Assembly (NCBI RefSeq): GCF_014267175.1
Contig: NZ_JACMTR010000002.1
Location: forward strand, 4,179,501 to 4,243,500
Length of the DNA: 64,000 bases
Direction: 5' to 3'
From: Pseudonocardia sp. C8
Lineage (GTDB): Bacteria > Actinomycetota > Actinomycetes > Mycobacteriales > Pseudonocardiaceae
The position numbers and the translations under genes are program-made. The notes beneath the pieces were generated by a model. It saw nothing but the letters and a program-made list of their open reading frames with translations, had not been told where the DNA came from and did not search any database. This document shows positions 9,725 through 18,261 of the stretch, in pieces (position 1 is the stretch's first letter; each line of letters opens with the position of its first letter).

Positions 9725-10408
9725 CGTGCAGGTCGGCGACCGCGACACGTCTCGCCTGCGCGTTGCCGTCCTCGCCGGGGCGCGATCGTGCGACTCGGGC
9801 CCGCGGGCGCTGGTGATCTGCACCGTGACGCCCCCCGCCCGGGCGGAATCGTGCAACTCACGCTCAGCGGCCACTGATCATCTGCACGTTGACGCCCTCG
9901 CCCGGGCGGGATCGTGCAACTCGCGCCCGGGGCCGCTGATCATCTGCACGCAGACGCCCTCACCCGGACGAAATCGTGCGCCTCGAGCCCCGGGCCGCCG
10001 ATGATCTGCACGCAGACGCCCTCGCCGGGGCGAGATCGTGCGCCTCGGGTTCACGGTCCCTGATGATCAGCACGCTGACGCCCTCACCCCGGCGGAATCG
10101 TGCAACTCACACCCCAGGTCGCTGATCATCTGCACGGTGACGTCCTGGCTGGGGCGAATTCGTGCGACTCACGACCCAGGTCGCTGATCATCTGCACGGT
10201 GACACCCTCACTCGGGCGAGATCGTGCAACTCAGGCCCCCGAGGCGCAGATGATCTACACGCAGACGCCCCCGCGGGGCGGAATCGTGCGTCTCGGGCTC
10301 GCGGTCGCTGGTGATCTGCACGGTGATGCCCTCGCCGGGGCAGGAACGTGCTCCTCGATCGGACGGGGCCAGCACAGGACCGGGCGCCGGGTCGCGCAGG
10401 CCGGCCCG
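9725..10408. repeat. array of eleven degenerate 62-bp tandem repeats
   Basis: The pentamer CGTGC recurs at 9725, 9787, 9850, 9913, 9975, 10037, 10099, 10161, 10223, 10285 and 10347, so the period is 62 bases, twice 63. Each full unit has CGTGCAACTC at its left end and TGATCATCTGCACG near the middle, so CGTGCA and TGCACG can pair across about 26 bases; a GACGCCCTCGCCCGGGCG-like tail closes the unit. The first and last units are the most decayed. Since 62 is not divisible by three, no reading frame is kept from unit to unit, and I treat the array as noncoding. It fills the space between the convergent copA and acyl-CoA ligase genes. Confidence 0.92.
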
Positions 10409-10416
10409 GCGGGCGG

Positions 10417-11958
10417 TCAGGGCCGCTCGGTCAGCTGTTCGCGCAGCTGGTACTTGAGGACCTTGCCGGCCGGGTTGCGGGGCAGCGCGTCGACGCGTTC
10501 CAGCCGCACCGGCAGCTTGTATCCGGCGAGGCTGTCGCGGGCGAACTCGCGCAGGTCCTCCAGCTCGACCGTCGCGCCCTCCTGGAGCGCGACGACGGCC
10601 GTGACGGCCTCGCCCCACCGCTCGTGCGGCGTGCCGAGCACCGCGACCTCGGCGACGGCGGGGTGGCGGTACAGCACGTCCTCGACCTCGGCCGGATAGA
10701 CGTTCTCGCCACCGCTGATGATCATGTCCTTGACCCGGTCGACCACCCACACGTAGCCCTCGTCGTCGGCCCGGCCGACGTCCCCGGTGTGGAACCAGCC
10801 CTCGTCGTCGATCACCGCGTCGGTGGCCTCCTGGTTGCGCCAGTAGCCGGCCATCACCTGCGGGCCCCGCACGCAGATCTCGCCGCGCTCCCCCGCCGGG
10901 ACGGGCTGGTTCGCGCCGTCGACCAGCCGCACGTCCGACAGCGGCAGGACCTGGTGGCCGGCAGCGCCGAGCTTGCGCCCGACCTCGTCGGTGCGGAGCA
11001 CCAGCGCGAGCGGCGCGGTCTCGGTGAGGCCGTAGCCCTGGGCGAACGGGATGCCGCGCTCGTCGTAGCGCCGGATCAGGGCCTCCGGGACCGGCGCACC
11101 ACCGCAGATGAGGTAGCGGACGCTGGACAGGTCCGCGGAGCCGAACTCGGGCAGCTGGCCGAGGAACAGGAACATCGCCGGCACGCCGAACATCGTGGTG
11201 ACCCGGTACTCGGCGATCAGCTTCAGCGCCTGCCCGGGGTCGAACGCCGGCATGAGCACGATGTGCCCGCCCTTCTGCAGGGTGAGCAGGGTGGTCACGT
11301 TCAGGCCGCCGATGTGGAACAGCGGCGCCGCGACCAGCGAGACGTCGTTCTGGCTGATGTCGAACGAGAGCAGCGCGTTGACGTTGTTCCAGAACAGGTT
11401 CCCGTGGGTGAGCATCGCGCCCTTGGGCCGCCCGGTCGTCCCGGACGTGTACATGATCAGCGCGACCTCGTCGGGTTCCGGGTGGACCGGCTCGGCGAGC
11501 GGGGCGCGCCCGGCCAGCAGCTCCTCGAGGGGCTCCCAGCCGGGGACCGGGGACAGCGCCAGCGCGCGGGTCACCCCGGCCTCGGCGCGGACCGGATCGA
11601 CGACGGCCGCGTGCTCGGCGTCGGCCACGAGCGTGTGCACGCCGGCGTCGCCGAGGATGTGCGCCAGCTCGGGCGCGGTGAGGCGGAAGTTCAGCGGGAC
11701 GAAGATCGCACCGATCCGGGCGGTCGCGAAGAGCGTGACGAGGAAATCCGGATGGTTCGTCCCGAGGTAGCCGACCCGGTCGCCGCGGCCGACACCGCCG
11801 GCCGCGAGTTCGGCGGCCAGCCGGTCGATCCGGTCGGCGAGGGCGCCGTAGGTGGTGGTCCGGCCGTCGAAGGTGATCGCCGGCAGGTGCCCGATCGCGG
11901 CGGCTCGCCGGGGGATCCAGGAGCCGAGGTCGGTCACCGGGGGCACGGACTGGGCCAT
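10417..11958 (-). CDS. acyl-CoA ligase (class I adenylate-forming enzyme)
   Basis: Protein of 513 aa. I chose the ATG at 11958 because GAGGAG precedes it; the frame is open upstream. Motifs in order are the nucleotide loop MYTSGTTGRPKG, the YGLTE motif, the hinge TGDVGRADDEGY...DRVKDMI and the C-terminal catalytic lysine in NPAGKVLK. It activates a carboxylic acid as acyl-AMP and then forms the CoA thioester. It is divergent from an acyl-CoA dehydrogenase, suggesting a short beta-oxidation module under the TetR gene at 13335. Medium- or long-chain or aryl-alkyl acids are all possible; the sequence does not decide. Confidence 0.87.
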   Translation of the reverse strand: MAQSVPPVTDLGSWIPRRAAAIGHLPAITFDGRTTTYGALADRIDRLAAELAAGGVGRGDRVGYLGTNHPDFLVTLFATARIGAIFVPLNFRLTAPELAHILGDAGVHTLVADAEHAAVVDPVRAEAGVTRALALSPVPGWEPLEELLAGRAPLAEPVHPEPDEVALIMYTSGTTGRPKGAMLTHGNLFWNNVNALLSFDISQNDVSLVAAPLFHIGGLNVTTLLTLQKGGHIVLMPAFDPGQALKLIAEYRVTTMFGVPAMFLFLGQLPEFGSADLSSVRYLICGGAPVPEALIRRYDERGIPFAQGYGLTETAPLALVLRTDEVGRKLGAAGHQVLPLSDVRLVDGANQPVPAGERGEICVRGPQVMAGYWRNQEATDAVIDDEGWFHTGDVGRADDEGYVWVVDRVKDMIISGGENVYPAEVEDVLYRHPAVAEVAVLGTPHERWGEAVTAVVALQEGATVELEDLREFARDSLAGYKLPVRLERVDALPRNPAGKVLKYQLREQLTERP

Positions 11959-12088
11959 GGGGCACTCCTCGTCGGCGTCGTCGCTCCGGCTCGCCGGCCG
12001 GACTGCGGGCTCGCGGGCACGCGCCGCACCGGATGTGAGCGCGCTCACCGGGCACCGAGGCTAGCGGTCCCCGGTGCCGAAAAACAAT

Positions 12089-12100
12089 CAAGCGTGCTTG
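12089..12100. promoter_or_regulatory. palindromic operator CAAGC-GT-GCTTG
   Basis: A 12-base inverted repeat sits in an A/T-rich pocket (AAAAACAAT before it, CCTTTT after it) between the divergent ligase and acyl-CoA dehydrogenase genes. TetR regulators of fatty-acid and steroid side-chain genes use similar CAAG/CTTG sites. It probably binds the TetR protein encoded at 13335. Confidence 0.5.
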
Positions 12101-12159
12101 CCTTTTCCGTGCCGGCGACGTCATGATCGGCTCCGTTCCGCACACCCGAAGGAGCCGCG

Positions 12160-13308
12160 GTGGACGTCTGGGAGACCGAGGAGCGACGCGCCCTGCGCGA
12201 GACCGTCCGGCGTTTCGTCGAGACCGACGTGCTGCCCCACCTGGACGACTGGGAGCGGGCCGGCGAGCTGCCCCGCACGCTGCACGAGCGGGCCGGCGAG
12301 CTCGGGCTGATCGGGGCGAGCTTCCCGGCCGAGGCCGGTGGTGGCGGCGGCGACCTGATCGACTCCGTGGTGATCACCGAGGAGATGCTGCACGCGGGCG
12401 CCTCCGGCGGCGTCCTCGCGTCGCTGTTCACCGCCGGCATCGCCGTCCCGCACCTGACGTGGGCGGGCGACCCGGAACAGATCGAGCGCTGGGTGCGGCC
12501 CACCCTCGCCGGGCAGATGATCGGCGCGCTGGCGATCACCGAGCCGGGCGGCGGGTCCGACGTCGGGCACCTGACGACCCGGGCCGTCCGCGACGGCGAC
12601 GAGTTCGTGGTCGACGGCGCCAAGACGTTCATCACCTCGGGCGTGCGCGCCGACTTCGTCGTCACCGCGGTCCGCACCGGCGAGCCCGGCGCCGGCGGCA
12701 TCTCCCTGCTGGTGATCGAGAGGGACACGCCGGGGTTCACCGTGACCCGCAAGCTGGAGAAGATGGGCTGGCACGCCTCGGACACCGCCGAGCTGGCCTT
12801 CACCGGCGCCCGGGTGCCGGCGGGGAACCTGGTCGGCGCCGAGAACTCCGGTTTCCTCCAGATCGCCCGGGCGTTCGTCGCCGAGCGGGTCGCCCTCGCG
12901 GTCCAGGCCTACGCCGGGGCCCAGCGCTGCCTGGACCTCACCGAACGGTGGTGCCGGGACCGCGAGACGTTCGGCCGGCCGCTGATCGGCCGGCAGGCCG
13001 TGCAGAACACGCTCACCGAGATGGCCCGCCGGATCGACGTCGCGCGGGTCTACACCCGGCGGCTCGCCGAGCGGGCCGCCGCCGGTGAGGACGACCTGGT
13101 CGTCGAGACCTGCTTCGCCAAGAACACCGCGGTCGAGGCCGGCCAGTGGGTGGTGAACGAGGCCGTGCAGCTGTTCGGCGGGCTCGGGTACATGCGCGAG
13201 ATGGAGATCGAGCGCCAGTACCGCGACATGCGCATCCTCGGTATCGGCGGCGGCACCACCGAGATCATGACCGGGCTGGCCGCGAACCGGCTGGGCTACC
13301 GGCGATGA
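12160..13308 (+). CDS. acyl-CoA dehydrogenase
   Basis: Protein of 382 aa, the normal length. The GTG start at 12160 follows GAAGGAG. The family signatures are present: AITEPGGGSDVG for flavin and substrate contact, the TFITSG segment, and RQYRDMRILGIGGGTTEIM near the C-terminus. The catalytic base position falls in YRDMRILGIGGGTTEI, where many short- and medium-chain enzymes have Glu just before the adenine-binding loop. It introduces a double bond at the alpha-beta position of an acyl-CoA and passes electrons to ETF. It is divergent from the acyl-CoA ligase and followed by a TetR gene. Confidence 0.9.
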   Translation: MDVWETEERRALRETVRRFVETDVLPHLDDWERAGELPRTLHERAGELGLIGASFPAEAGGGGGDLIDSVVITEEMLHAGASGGVLASLFTAGIAVPHLTWAGDPEQIERWVRPTLAGQMIGALAITEPGGGSDVGHLTTRAVRDGDEFVVDGAKTFITSGVRADFVVTAVRTGEPGAGGISLLVIERDTPGFTVTRKLEKMGWHASDTAELAFTGARVPAGNLVGAENSGFLQIARAFVAERVALAVQAYAGAQRCLDLTERWCRDRETFGRPLIGRQAVQNTLTEMARRIDVARVYTRRLAERAAAGEDDLVVETCFAKNTAVEAGQWVVNEAVQLFGGLGYMREMEIERQYRDMRILGIGGGTTEIMTGLAANRLGYRR

Positions 13309-13334
13309 CGGCCGTGGCGTGAGCGGCGGTCGCG

Positions 13335-13949
13335 ATGTCCGCACGGGAGCCCAAGCAGGACCGCAGCCGGGCGACGCGCGCGCAGCTGCTCGCCGCCACC
13401 GTCGACTGCCTCGCGTCCCGGGGCTGGGCGGCGACCACCGTGTCGGCCGCCGCCGAGCGGGCCGGGGTGTCCCGCGGTGCGGCCCAGCACCACTTCCCCA
13501 CCCGTGAGGATCTGATCGTCGCGGCCCTGGAGCACATGTTCGACGCCCGGATCGCCGAGCTCCGCGCCGTGCCGGATCCACCGACCGGCACCGAGGACGT
13601 CGTCGTGCGCATCCTCGACCTGTTCGCCGGGCCGCTGTTCAAGGCCGCCCTGCAGGTCTGGACGGCCGCGGCCGCCGACGAGGCGCTCCGGGCGCGGATC
13701 GTGCCGCTGGAGGCGAAGTTCGGACGGCATGCCCACCGGCTGCTGGTCGAGCTGCTCGGCGTCGACGACGGCGACCCGGTGGCGCACCGCCTGGTGCAGG
13801 CCACCCTGGACCTGGCCCGGGGGCTGGGGCTCGCCGACGTGCTCACCGACGACTCCGCACGGCGCGCGCGGGTCGCCGGGCAGTGGGCGGTCACGCTGGA
13901 CGCCGCGCTGCGGCCGACCGGGCCGGGGGCGCCGATCCGGCCCGGGTAG
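13335..13949 (+). CDS. TetR-family transcriptional regulator
   Basis: Protein of 204 aa. The N-terminal helix-turn-helix spans about residues 15-60 (AATTVSAAAERAGVSRGAAQHHFPTREDLI), and the C-terminal ligand domain has the layout of the TetR_C_39-like group. It begins 26 bases after the acyl-CoA dehydrogenase and so is probably co-transcribed with it. A palindrome in the ligase/dehydrogenase divergent promoter is the likely operator, giving autoregulation. The likely inducer is an acyl-CoA; this is inference from context. Confidence 0.85.
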   Translation: MSAREPKQDRSRATRAQLLAATVDCLASRGWAATTVSAAAERAGVSRGAAQHHFPTREDLIVAALEHMFDARIAELRAVPDPPTGTEDVVVRILDLFAGPLFKAALQVWTAAAADEALRARIVPLEAKFGRHAHRLLVELLGVDDGDPVAHRLVQATLDLARGLGLADVLTDDSARRARVAGQWAVTLDAALRPTGPGAPIRPG

Positions 13950-13959
13950 AACGACGGGC

Positions 13960-14604
13960 ATGAACACCGCGTCCTCGCTCGTCCTGGTCCTCGACCTGAT
14001 CGGGGTCTTCGCGTTCGCGCTGAACGGGGCGCTCACCGCGGTGCGGGTCGCGCACGTGGACATCGTCGGGGTGATCACGCTCGGTGTGATCACCGCGCTG
14101 GGCGGCGGGATCGTGCGTGACATCCTGCTGGACGCGCTGCCCCCGGCCACCTTCGCCGACTGGCGCTACCTGCTCGTCGCCACGGTCGGCGGTCTGCTCG
14201 CGTTCGCGCTGAGCCGCCAGCTGCTGCGGCTCACCGGCCCGATCCTGGTGTTCGACGCCCTGGGTCTGAGCCTGTTCGCGGTGACCGGTGCGGGGAAGGC
14301 ACTGGACCTCGGCCTCGGCGCCGGCCAGGCCGTCCTGCTGGGCGGGATCACCGCCGTCGGCGGGGGGACGATCCGCGACGTGCTCGTCCGCCGGGTGCCC
14401 ACCGTCCTGCAGAGCGAGCTGTACGCGATCCCGGCACTGCTCGGCGCCGTGGTGGTGGTCGTCGCGTCGGTGGCCGGCGCGCCCGAGCTGCTCGGGGCGC
14501 TGCTCGGCGGGACCCTGTGCCTGGCGGTGCGGCTCGCCGGCGTCCACTTCGGTCTCGACGCGCCGCGCCCGCCGGGCCGGCCCCGGCCCGAGCGGCAGGA
14601 GTGA
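13960..14604 (+). CDS. TRIC/UPF0126-type membrane channel
   Basis: Protein of 214 aa with seven predicted membrane helices. Two internal repeats each carry the family motif: ALGGGIVRDILL in the first half and AVGGGTIRDVLV in the second. The ATG at 13960 is 10 bases after the tetR stop. Prokaryotic relatives of trimeric intracellular cation channels with this duplicated glycine motif conduct monovalent cations; some members are linked to glycine. The basic C-terminal tail is cytoplasmic. It may be read through from the ACAD-TetR transcript, but nothing links its role to them. Confidence 0.82.
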   Translation: MNTASSLVLVLDLIGVFAFALNGALTAVRVAHVDIVGVITLGVITALGGGIVRDILLDALPPATFADWRYLLVATVGGLLAFALSRQLLRLTGPILVFDALGLSLFAVTGAGKALDLGLGAGQAVLLGGITAVGGGTIRDVLVRRVPTVLQSELYAIPALLGAVVVVVASVAGAPELLGALLGGTLCLAVRLAGVHFGLDAPRPPGRPRPERQE

Positions 14605-14615
14605 CCGCGGGCGGG

Positions 14616-15944
14616 TCAGGACGTGGTGCCGTGGACCTGCCGGACACCGCGCCCGGCCGGTGCGCCATCGCCGCGCGGGACGGCCGCGACCACGATCGCG
14701 CCGACGAGCGCCGGCGCCGCGAACGCGAGGAACAGCGCCGTGATCGGGAGCTCCGCGCCGACGAGGAGCGCCCCGTACACCGGGCCGACGATCCCGCCGA
14801 GCCGCCCGACCGACAGGGCCGTGCCGATCGCCGTAGCCCGGGCGCGGACCGGGTAGCGGCTCGCGACGAACACGTTGATCAGGATCTGGGTGCCGACCGT
14901 GCCGACACCGGCGAGCACGACAGCGGCGTGCAGCAGCCCGGCCGGCAGGGGCTGGCTGAGCACGGCGATCCCGACGACGGCGAGCAGGAACGAGCCCGCG
15001 GTCGCGCGGCGGGACCCGATGCGGTCGGCGATCCGCCCGACGACCAGGGGACCGACGGCCGTCCCGATGTTCAGGACCACCAGGAAGGACAGTGCGGAAC
15101 CCAGCTCGTAGCCGGCCGACCGCATGAGCTGCGGCAACCAGGTGTAGAGCCCGAACAGCACCAGCAACGACAGGAACGTGGCCAGGCCGAACAGGATCGT
15201 GGTCGCGCGGTACCGCGCCGAGAACAGCAGCCTCAGGCGGCCCCGGCCCGGGTCCGCGCCGTCGTCGTCCGCGGGTCCCGTCGCGAGGTCCCGGTCGAGA
15301 CCGAGCCGGTCCGCCCAGCGCAGCGCGTCGTCGGTCCGGCCCCGGCTGCGCAGGTGGATCAGGGACTCGGGCAGGAAGCGCAGCGCCGCCGGGAGGACGA
15401 CCAGTGCCGCGGCGCCGCCCACCAGGTAGACCACGCGGAAGCCGAACTGCGGTCCGTAGGCGCCCGACACGAGCGCGGCCAGCGCACCCCCGACGCCGAC
15501 ACCGGCGAAGGCGAGCGCGGCGTTGAGGTTCCGCCGCCCCGGCGCGGAGTACTCGTAGACGAGCGCGGCGATCGAGGGCAGCACGCCACCGACGCCGAGC
15601 CCGACCAGGAGGCGGCCCACCGCGAACGCGGGCACCCCGGGGGCGGCCGCGCAGAGCAGCATCGCGAGCGAGAACACGGCCGCGCTCAGCAGGACCAGCC
15701 TGCGCCGGCCGAGCCGGTCGGTGAGCAGGCCGACGCCGATCGCGCCGACGAGCATCCCGACCGGCGTGAGGCTGCCGAGCACACCGGCCTGGGCGACCGA
15801 GACGTTCCACGCCTGGTCGGCGAGCAGGAACGGCAACGCGGCACCGAAGGCGATGACGTCGTAGCCCTCGAGGGTCATGCAGGCGAGGCACAGGAGCAGG
15901 ACGCTGGGCGGGGTGCGGTCGAGGACCGGCGGGACGGAGGGCAC
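14616..15944 (-). CDS. MFS transporter, aromatic acid:proton symporter type
   Basis: Protein of 442 aa with 12 predicted membrane helices. The N-terminal LEGYDVIAFGAALP matches the conserved acidic motif in helix 1 of the AAHS (PcaK/BenK) group. The loop motif GLLTDRLGRRRLV between helices 2 and 3 is the MFS signature, and PESLIHLRSRGR is the usual central loop. It should import an aromatic carboxylate. The GTG start at 15944 follows AGAAAGG. It is the last gene of the minus-strand run that begins with the VOC gene, 31 bases after the hydrolase, so salicylate or a related acid is a reasonable guess. Confidence 0.85.
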   Translation of the reverse strand: MPSVPPVLDRTPPSVLLLCLACMTLEGYDVIAFGAALPFLLADQAWNVSVAQAGVLGSLTPVGMLVGAIGVGLLTDRLGRRRLVLLSAAVFSLAMLLCAAAPGVPAFAVGRLLVGLGVGGVLPSIAALVYEYSAPGRRNLNAALAFAGVGVGGALAALVSGAYGPQFGFRVVYLVGGAAALVVLPAALRFLPESLIHLRSRGRTDDALRWADRLGLDRDLATGPADDDGADPGRGRLRLLFSARYRATTILFGLATFLSLLVLFGLYTWLPQLMRSAGYELGSALSFLVVLNIGTAVGPLVVGRIADRIGSRRATAGSFLLAVVGIAVLSQPLPAGLLHAAVVLAGVGTVGTQILINVFVASRYPVRARATAIGTALSVGRLGGIVGPVYGALLVGAELPITALFLAFAAPALVGAIVVAAVPRGDGAPAGRGVRQVHGTTS

Positions 15945-15975
15945 GGCGTCGTGCCTTTCTCTGCGGGCCCGGAGA

Positions 15976-17223
15976 TCAGGCGGGGGGAACGAGTGCGAAA
16001 CGATCGGACAGCCAGCCGGCGATCTCCCGCGCGGCCAGCTCGTTGCCGGTGGGTTCGCCGTCGGCGATCGGCCCGCCGAAGTGCAGGCCCCGCACGGTCG
16101 TGGCCGTCCGGTCGGTGCTGCCCAGCGCGTCGATCATGCGGCGCGAGTCGGACGGGAACGCGGCCTGGTCCCCGCTGAGCTCCACGAACAGCGTCGGGGC
16201 GCTCACCCCGGGTGCGCAGCGGACGAAGTCGGCGTTCGAGCTCAACCCGGACCAGGTGGAGAGCCAGGCCTCGGGCGTGGTGAGCCGGCCGAACCCGACC
16301 TGCCCGTAGTTGATCAGATCGGGACGCCGGCCGAAGACCGAGCCGTAGGGGCGCTCGCTGGGGTCGAGGGACAGGTCCACGGTGCGCGGGTCCGCGTCAG
16401 TGCGGAACACGGTGATGATCTTCGGTGCGAGCGCGCGCCGCCGGTCGGACGCCGCACCCCCGCGCTTGAACGCGGCGCGGGCCTCGGCGGTGCGGGCGAG
16501 GTGCTCGCGGGCGACCGCGTCGATGCGGGCGACCCGGTCGCGTTGCGCGGCCCGGTAGCGCTCCAGGAACTCCGGCGCGTACGACGAGCTCGCGGGGGGC
16601 TCGGCGAACCCGTTCGCGGCATCGAACGGGTCGAGCTCGGGGACCACCGAGAGCGGGTCGCCCTCGTCTGCGACCGAGGGATCGATGCACCCGAGCAGCA
16701 GCCGGCCCTGCCCCGGGTGCGGCGCGAGGAAGATCGCGCCGTCCGGCACCGGCATCGCGGCGTCGGCGAGCGGGACCGGCCGCCCGCCCGGCGTGGTGGC
16801 GATGCGCCGTTCCGGCGGGCGGCCCGCCTGCTCGTGGTAGAAGGCGTAGAGGGTGCCGCCCCCCGAGTGGCCGAGGGTGACGACCGCGTCGAACCCGCGC
16901 TCGCGCAGGAACTCCGTCCCGGCGGCGACGTCGAGCAGCGCCTGCTCGTGCACGAGGGTGAGGTCGTTGTTGACCGACCGGCTCTGCTGGGTCCAGACCG
17001 CGACACCGGCCTGCAGCAGCAGCGGCACCAGCGGGTGGTGCGTGACGTCCTGGCGGGGGTGCATCAGGCACACCACGGTGCGCGCACCGGGCACCGTCGC
17101 CAGCACGCCGCGGACGGTGGCCCCGTCGTGCGTGGCCAGCTCGTGGACGCTGGTGACGCCTGACTCCGGGCGGCGGCCCGGGGTCAGGTAGCGCCCCGCC
17201 CCGAGCCCCGTGGTCCGGGTCAT
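15976..17223 (-). CDS. alpha/beta hydrolase
   Basis: Protein of 415 aa. The start at ATG 17223 overlaps the stop of the small upstream gene (ATGA), so translation is coupled. The nucleophile elbow GHSGGG places the catalytic Ser at about residue 120. The acid and His of the triad lie in the C-terminal third; VRGLHFGG close to the end is a candidate for the His. There is no signal peptide. It may hydrolyse an ester, a C-C bond or a CoA thioester of an aromatic pathway product. Its genetic linkage to a VOC dioxygenase-like gene makes ring-cleavage product hydrolysis possible, but this is not shown. Confidence 0.7.
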   Translation of the reverse strand: MTRTTGLGAGRYLTPGRRPESGVTSVHELATHDGATVRGVLATVPGARTVVCLMHPRQDVTHHPLVPLLLQAGVAVWTQQSRSVNNDLTLVHEQALLDVAAGTEFLRERGFDAVVTLGHSGGGTLYAFYHEQAGRPPERRIATTPGGRPVPLADAAMPVPDGAIFLAPHPGQGRLLLGCIDPSVADEGDPLSVVPELDPFDAANGFAEPPASSSYAPEFLERYRAAQRDRVARIDAVAREHLARTAEARAAFKRGGAASDRRRALAPKIITVFRTDADPRTVDLSLDPSERPYGSVFGRRPDLINYGQVGFGRLTTPEAWLSTWSGLSSNADFVRCAPGVSAPTLFVELSGDQAAFPSDSRRMIDALGSTDRTATTVRGLHFGGPIADGEPTGNELAAREIAGWLSDRFALVPPA

Positions 17224-17468
17224 GCCGGCGCCACCCGCAGCGCGTCCTTGTCGTGCTGGGTGATCCGGCTGCCCCGGGGCACGCCGGCCACGCACGAGTA
17301 CCAGACGGCGTGCCGGCAGCCGGTGGTCCGGCGGTCGATCACGATCTGCCCCTCGGCGCGGATCTCGAAGTACGGTCCGACCCGGTCGACGACGACGTCC
17401 GGGGCCTCCGCGGCGACCTTGGCCACGGAGGTGTTCTCGGGGACGTCGAGGACGTACAGCGTGGTCAT
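17220..17468 (-). CDS. small protein of unknown function in the VOC-hydrolase operon
   Basis: Protein of 82 aa that I do not recognise. It begins at ATG 17468, which overlaps the VOC stop, and ends overlapping the hydrolase start, so it sits translationally coupled on both sides. The sequence has a hydrophobic N-terminal strand (TTLYVLDVP), a central acidic/hydrophobic region with YFEIRAEG and IDRR, and a Cys-rich stretch CRHAVWYSCV. It is soluble by appearance. Tight coupling suggests a subunit or accessory of its neighbours. It could also be a small binding protein of the Dabb or MIase kind, but no motif proves this. Confidence 0.75.
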   Translation of the reverse strand: MTTLYVLDVPENTSVAKVAAEAPDVVVDRVGPYFEIRAEGQIVIDRRTTGCRHAVWYSCVAGVPRGSRITQHDKDALRVAPA

Positions 17469-18106
17469 CGCGCCGCGACCTCCGGGTCCCAGTCCGCCGC
17501 CCGCTCGACGATCAGCTCCGCCTTGCGGGCCAGCAGCGCGCCGAAGGTCGCCGGCTCGGGACCGCCGACCACGTCGAGCAGCGCGTCGATCGTGAGGTTC
17601 GCGTCCAGGTCCTCCTGCGGGGTCACCGCCCGCATCGCCCGGGTGATCTCGAACATGTAGCCGTTCGGATCGTGGGTGTAGATCGACTCGATGGTCTCGT
17701 GCTTGATCTGCATCTCCACCGGCCACTCGCTGTCGTCGAGGCGGCGCCGGTACTCCAGCAGGTCCTCCTCGCTCTCGACGTGGATGGCGAGGTGGCGCGA
17801 CCGCACGAAGTACTCCGGGACGTCCGCGCCGAACCGCGCGTAGTCGTCGCCCTTCTGCCCCTCCGGTCCACCGACGGAGCGGTCGGTGCCGAAGTAGTAG
17901 AAGAACGCGATCCGGTCGTCGTTGCCGATGTCGAAGAAGAAGTGGATGAAGTCGGGGTGGTCCTCCGGCCCCCAGCCGGCCGCGCAGATCGAGTGCACGA
18001 CCGGGAACCCGAGGACGTCCCGGTAGAAGCGCACGGTCGCCGCCGGGTCGAAGGTCGGGAACGCGACGTGGTCGACGCCCCGCACCCGGTGGTCCAGCTC
18101 GGTCAT
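17465..18106 (-). CDS. VOC-family dioxygenase-like protein
   Basis: Protein of 213 aa of the vicinal oxygen chelate fold. The first beta-alpha unit starts with VDHVAFPTFDPAATVRFYRDVLGF, the second has RHLAIHVES, and YMFEITRAM supplies a Glu, which together give the His-His-Glu type metal site. It is shorter than classical extradiol dioxygenases (about 290 aa). It may be an extradiol-type dioxygenase, an isomerase or a hydrolytic VOC enzyme. It is the first gene of the operon 18106-14616 and has a TetR-type operator about 60 bases upstream of its start. Confidence 0.75.
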   Translation of the reverse strand: MTELDHRVRGVDHVAFPTFDPAATVRFYRDVLGFPVVHSICAAGWGPEDHPDFIHFFFDIGNDDRIAFFYYFGTDRSVGGPEGQKGDDYARFGADVPEYFVRSRHLAIHVESEEDLLEYRRRLDDSEWPVEMQIKHETIESIYTHDPNGYMFEITRAMRAVTPQEDLDANLTIDALLDVVGGPEPATFGALLARKAELIVERAADWDPEVAAR

Positions 18107-18166
18107 GTCCTGCCTCCGTCGTGCTGCGTCACGTGCGACCGATGCTAGAGCAGGCTCAACGAGTGA

Positions 18167-18180
18167 GTCAATTGTTTGAC
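18167..18180. promoter_or_regulatory. TetR-type operator GTCAA-N4-TTGAC, copy 1
   Basis: A 14-base inverted repeat with perfect 5-base arms lies upstream of the VOC operon. The same arms with the same 4-base spacer occur at 22302-22315 before the flavoprotein-ligase operon. Two copies bracketing the TetR gene at 18262-18975 strongly suggest it is that regulator's site. Confidence 0.65.
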
Positions 18181-18214
18181 GGATCCGATGAAGACGCGGA
18201 GGGCCCGGACACGC

Positions 18215-18248
18215 GACCGCCCCTCCACCACGGGGCGGAGGGGCGGTC
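18215..18248 (-). terminator. terminator hairpin of the tetR gene
   Basis: Perfect 12-base arms (GACCGCCCCTCC and its complement) flank a 10-base loop, 13 bases beyond the tetR stop on the minus strand. It separates the ligase-tetR transcript from the VOC operon. Confidence 0.7.
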
Positions 18249-18261
18249 GGTGGGGTCGGGC

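Noticed and set aside
9725..10408. CRISPR array
   Set aside because: There is no constant repeat with unique spacers; differences are spread over the whole unit, and no cas gene is nearby.
9726..10699. Open frames across the 62-bp array that encode repeated peptides such as LIICTVTP
   Set aside because: The period is not a multiple of three, the frame is lost between units, there is no ribosome site, and the second frame runs into the opposite strand of the ligase gene.
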